A stretch of 47,786 nt of DNA, from NCBI GenBank assembly GCA_947305645.1, contig CAMZEC010000010.1, positions 1 to 47,786 of the forward strand. The letters run 5' to 3'. Positions 44,803 to 47,786 of the stretch are shown here, one piece after another (within the stretch, counting starts at the first letter, position 1; every line of letters starts with the position of its first letter). Made by a program: the position numbers and the translations under genes. Source of the DNA: an uncultured Bacteroidales bacterium (GTDB lineage Bacteria; Bacteroidota; Bacteroidia; Bacteroidales; UBA932). The notes below the pieces were generated by a model that worked only from the letters and a program-made list of their open reading frames with translations, did not search any database and was not told the origin of the DNA.

Positions 44803-47786
44803 TTATTTACGTTTAAGGGTAATGGTTATTGTGTGGTTTTCCCAGGGAAGTTGTACGGCTCCTTCGGGAGCCTCGGAAAGAGGTTTCAGTTCAAGGCTCA
44901 CGGACAAAGTCTGGGAAGCAACATAGCTTCCGAAGGCGTCCAGCGCCTTGCGTATATTGTCGTACGCCTCTCCGTCGGCGTAGATGACGCTGTCAATTCT
45001 GTCCGTCAGCTCGAAGCCGCTTTCCTTGCGCAGGTTCTGGATAGGGTGAATAAGCTCGCGGGCGGTACCTTCAAGCACCAGCTCGGGCGTCTGTACTATA
45101 TCCAGAGCAACGGTAAGAGTACCTTCGGTGGCAACCAGCCAGCCCGGCATATCCTCGGAGTTGATCTCGTAGTCGCCGGGATGCAGTAGAACGGTGCCTG
45201 AAGGCAGCTCAAGGGCATATTCCTCGGAACGCTCGATATCCGCAATGGCTTCCTGGCCCAGCGTGCCGAACGCAGTGGCGATTTCCTTCATCTGCTTGCC
45301 GTAAATCTTGCCAAGGGTCTTGAAGTTGGGCTTGATCTTCTTGGTAATGATACCGGTGGTGTCATGCAGGAACTCCAGCTCCTTCACGTTAACCTCGGTC
45401 AGGAAGATATCCTTCACCTTCTCGATATGGGCCTTCACCTCGTCGTCAAGCACGGGCACAAGCACCTTGGCCAGCGGCTTGCGGACGTTGATGCCAACCT
45501 TCTTGCGGAGGGCAAGCACCATGGAAGAGGCCTTCTGAGCGAAGGACATGCTTTCTTCCAGAGCTTCGTCAACCAGCTCCTGGCGACACACGGGCATGGC
45601 CTCGAAGTGCACCGACTCGCTGTCGGGTACGAGGTCCAGCCACAGGCGCTCCATGAAGAACGGAGCTATAGGGGCGCCCATCAGGGCAACCCCCTTAAGT
45701 ACCTCGTACAGAGTCTGGTAGGCGGCGAGCTTGTCGTCTCCCATGCCGGAGCCCCAGAGGCGCTTCTTGTTCAGACGTATGTACCAGTTGCTCACGTCGT
45801 CGCAAACGAAATCCTGCACCAGACGGCCTGCGGTGGTGATATCGTAGTCCTCGTATGCCTCGTGTACCCGGCGGGCGAGGGTGTTCAGCTTGCTGATGAT
45901 CCAGCGGTCGAACAGAGGCCTGCTTTCATAAGGCACTGCGGCCGCTGACGGGTCGAAGCCGTCCAGGTTGGCATAGAGTGCGAACACTGAGTAGGAATTG
46001 TAAAGCGTGCCGAAGAACTTGCGGCGTACTTCTTCCACTCCTGCCTCGTCGAATTTCAGGTTGTCCCAAGGCTGGGCGTTGGTCATCATGTACCAGCGCA
46101 GAGCGTCAGGGCCGTAGTTGTCCATGGCCTTGAAAGGATCCACGGCGTTGCCGAGGCGCTTGCTCATCTTCTCGCCCTTCTTGTCCAGCACCAGGCCGTT
46201 GGAAATAACGCGCCTGAATGCCGGCGTGCCGCTTACCATGGTGTGTATGGCGTGAAGGGTGTAGAACCATCCGCGGGTCTGGTCCACTCCCTCGGCAATG
46301 AAGTCGGCGGTGCAGCCGAAATCGGGGCTGGAGATGCCGCGCAGGCCTGTCTGGGCGTACGGCATAGCGCCGGAGTCGAACCACACGTCGATGAGGTCCG
46401 TCTCGCGGGTCATCTTCCTGCCGCTCGGGCTGACCAGGTAAATCTCGTCCACGTACGGGCGGTGCAGGTCTATGCGGTCGTAGTTCTCCTTGCTCATGTC
46501 GGAAGGGTCGAAGCCTTTGTCCCTCAGGGGGTTGCTCGCCATGAAACCGGCGGCTACGGATTTGTCTATCTCGTCCCAGAGCTCACGTATGCTGCCTATG
46601 CATTTCTCCTCGCGACCGTCATCGGTACGCCATACCGGCAGGGGAGTGCCCCAGTAGCGGCTGCGGCTGAGGTTCCAGTCCTGGATGTTCTCCAGCCACT
46701 TGCCGAAGCGGCCGGTTCCGGTGGATTCGGGCTTCCAGGCAATCTGGTCGTTGAGGGCCATCATCTGCTCGCGGACGGCGGTGGTGCGGATGAACCAGCT
46801 GTCCAGCGGGTAGTAGAGTACCGGTTTGTCGGTACGCCAGCAGTGGGGGTACGAGTGGATGTGCTTCTCTATGCGGAATGCCTTGCCGGCGGCCTTGAGC
46901 ATAACGCAGATGTCTACGTCCAGCGTAGGTGCATCTTCCGGCAGCGAGGCATCGTAGGAATTCTTGACATAGCGGCCGGCCCATTCGGAGTACGAAGGGT
47001 CTACACGCCCGGCTACATACTGCGGGTCGAGGTCTTCGATGCGGTAGAAGCGCCCGCGGAGGTCCACCTGAGCCTGCGGATTGCCGTCTTTGTCCGTAAC
47101 GTGAAGGGCGGGCACGCCGGCGAGACGGGCTACCTTGGCATCGTCGGCACCGAAAGTCGGAGCGATGTGTACGATTCCGGTACCGTCCTCCGTGGTCACG
47201 TAGTCGCCCGGTATCACGCGGAACGCACCTTCGTCGGGTCGGAACCACGGGATGAGCTGCTCGTAACGCATGCCAACGAGCTCCTTGCCCTTGAATGTGC
47301 CGGGAAGCACTTCGTAAGGCACTTTATCGTTGAACCACGCGCCCACAAGGGCCTTGGCAAGTATGTATGTTGCAGGCGCTCCGGTGTACGGATTTGCGCT
47401 GCGGACTTTTACGTACTCGATTTCCGGACCGACGCAGAGGGCGGTGTTGGACGGGAGCGTCCAGGGGGTGGTGGTCCATGCAAGGAAGTAAAGGTCTTCC
47501 TCACCGATCACCTTGAACTGGGCGCATACCGTTGTGTCTTTGACGTCCCTGTAGCAGCCGGGCTGGTTGAGCTCGTGCGTGCTGAGGCCTGTGCCGGCGG
47601 CGGGGCTGTACGGCTGGATGCTCTTGCCTTTGTAGAGCAGGCCCTTGCCGTAAATGTCCTTGAGCAGGTACCAGAGGGTCTCGATGTACCGGTTGTCGTA
47701 GGTGATGTACGGGTCGTCCATATCCACCCAGTAGCCTATGCGCTCGGTGAGGTTGCGCCATTCGGCGGTGTACTTCATCACTTCGC
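44803..47786 (-). CDS. ileS: Isoleucyl-tRNA synthetase, C-terminal ~995 residues (5' end outside window)
   Basis: Class I synthetase charging tRNA-Ile. The frame is open to the right edge and the N-terminus with the HIGH motif is missing; the visible part starts near YTAEWRNLTERIGYWVDMDD. The editing domain includes LAWTTTPWTLPSNTALCVG, followed by YFPLDSWFIRTTAVREQM-like sequence (here YYPLDSWFIRT), WFDSGAMP and the KMSKR loop (46160-46174). The C-terminal anticodon-binding part runs on with KPLAKVLVPV and no zinc finger, as in the longer bacterial/eukaryote-like IleRS group (inference). Confidence 0.97.
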   Translation of the reverse strand, partial: EVMKYTAEWRNLTERIGYWVDMDDPYITYDNRYIETLWYLLKDIYGKGLLYKGKSIQPYSPAAGTGLSTHELNQPGCYRDVKDTTVCAQFKVIGEEDLYFLAWTTTPWTLPSNTALCVGPEIEYVKVRSANPYTGAPATYILAKALVGAWFNDKVPYEVLPGTFKGKELVGMRYEQLIPWFRPDEGAFRVIPGDYVTTEDGTGIVHIAPTFGADDAKVARLAGVPALHVTDKDGNPQAQVDLRGRFYRIEDLDPQYVAGRVDPSYSEWAGRYVKNSYDASLPEDAPTLDVDICVMLKAAGKAFRIEKHIHSYPHCWRTDKPVLYYPLDSWFIRTTAVREQMMALNDQIAWKPESTGTGRFGKWLENIQDWNLSRSRYWGTPLPVWRTDDGREEKCIGSIRELWDEIDKSVAAGFMASNPLRDKGFDPSDMSKENYDRIDLHRPYVDEIYLVSPSGRKMTRETDLIDVWFDSGAMPYAQTGLRGISSPDFGCTADFIAEGVDQTRGWFYTLHAIHTMVSGTPAFRRVISNGLVLDKKGEKMSKRLGNAVDPFKAMDNYGPDALRWYMMTNAQPWDNLKFDEAGVEEVRRKFFGTLYNSYSVFALYANLDGFDPSAAAVPYESRPLFDRWIISKLNTLARRVHEAYEDYDITTAGRLVQDFVCDDVSNWYIRLNKKRLWGSGMGDDKLAAYQTLYEVLKGVALMGAPIAPFFMERLWLDLVPDSESVHFEAMPVCRQELVDEALEESMSFAQKASSMVLALRKKVGINVRKPLAKVLVPVLDDEVKAHIEKVKDIFLTEVNVKELEFLHDTTGIITKKIKPNFKTLGKIYGKQMKEIATAFGTLGQEAIADIERSEEYALELPSGTVLLHPGDYEINSEDMPGWLVATEGTLTVALDIVQTPELVLEGTARELIHPIQNLRKESGFELTDRIDSVIYADGEAYDNIRKALDAFGSYVASQTLSVSLELKPLSEAPEGAVQLPWENHTITITLKRK

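Overview
The window looks like a moderately high-GC member of the Bacteroidales (Bacteroidota), probably an uncultured gut or rumen type. The signs are two SusC/SusD pairs, a C-terminal type IX secretion (T9SS) sorting domain next to a PorV-like barrel, the Bacteroidota ATP synthase order atpD-C-B-E-F-H-A-G, the Bacteroidota form of a DksA-like protein beside lspA and ileS, and promoter motifs of the TAnnTTTG type. I cannot name the genus. There is no CRISPR array, phage, integrase or transposase gene.

Layout. 1-1754: 3' part of pnp and its terminator. 1866-5176 (minus): a secreted protein, a small protein and a GH3 beta-glycosidase, apparently one operon. 5204-14652 (plus): dnaX, lptB and the whole F1Fo ATP synthase in one tightly packed unit ended by a terminator. 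14669-20490 (minus) and 20851-32868 (plus): two divergent SusC/SusD nutrient-uptake loci around a 360-bp AT-rich regulatory region. The second continues into two lipoproteins, a secreted protein, a subtilase with a T9SS tail and a PorV-like protein. 32865-37127 (minus): histidine phosphatase, membrane polyferredoxin and Tat-type aldo/keto reductase. 37162-42158 (plus): greA, a HIT protein, a thioredoxin-fold lipoprotein, ribulokinase and an FAD oxidoreductase, all overlapping. 42254-42338 (minus): tRNA-Ser(UGA). 42365-47786 (minus): ileS (5' end cut off by the window), dksA-like, lspA and a second histidine phosphatase.

The main discovery candidate is a set of short, structured, dispersed repeats inserted in frame INSIDE protein-coding genes. 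Family A (about 110-123 bp; GH3, dnaX, second phosphatase) has a conserved core and stems whose sequences differ between copies yet still pair within each copy. Family B (about 115-135 bp; dnaX, atpG, polyferredoxin) lies in the sense direction and the same reading frame in all three hosts, encoding a peptide of the form R-D-A-S-A-G-T-E ... T-S-V-L-A ... R-P-S-N-A-G-P-S-S-P-S-P. Family C (atpB, aldo/keto reductase, half copy in atpG) is built on a GTCATYCTGAGCGAAGC ... GAAGRATCT unit, mostly as outward-facing inverted pairs. The insertions sit in linkers, after signal peptides or in loops, so the proteins should tolerate them. This resembles the palindromic elements of Rickettsia that occur inside genes, but sequence and host differ. 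I have no database access, so novelty is an inference.

Functionally the window combines housekeeping (RNA decay, replication clamp loading, LPS transport ATPase, ATP synthesis, transcript cleavage, tRNA charging, lipoprotein maturation) with outer-membrane nutrient acquisition and periplasmic redox and phosphatase functions.
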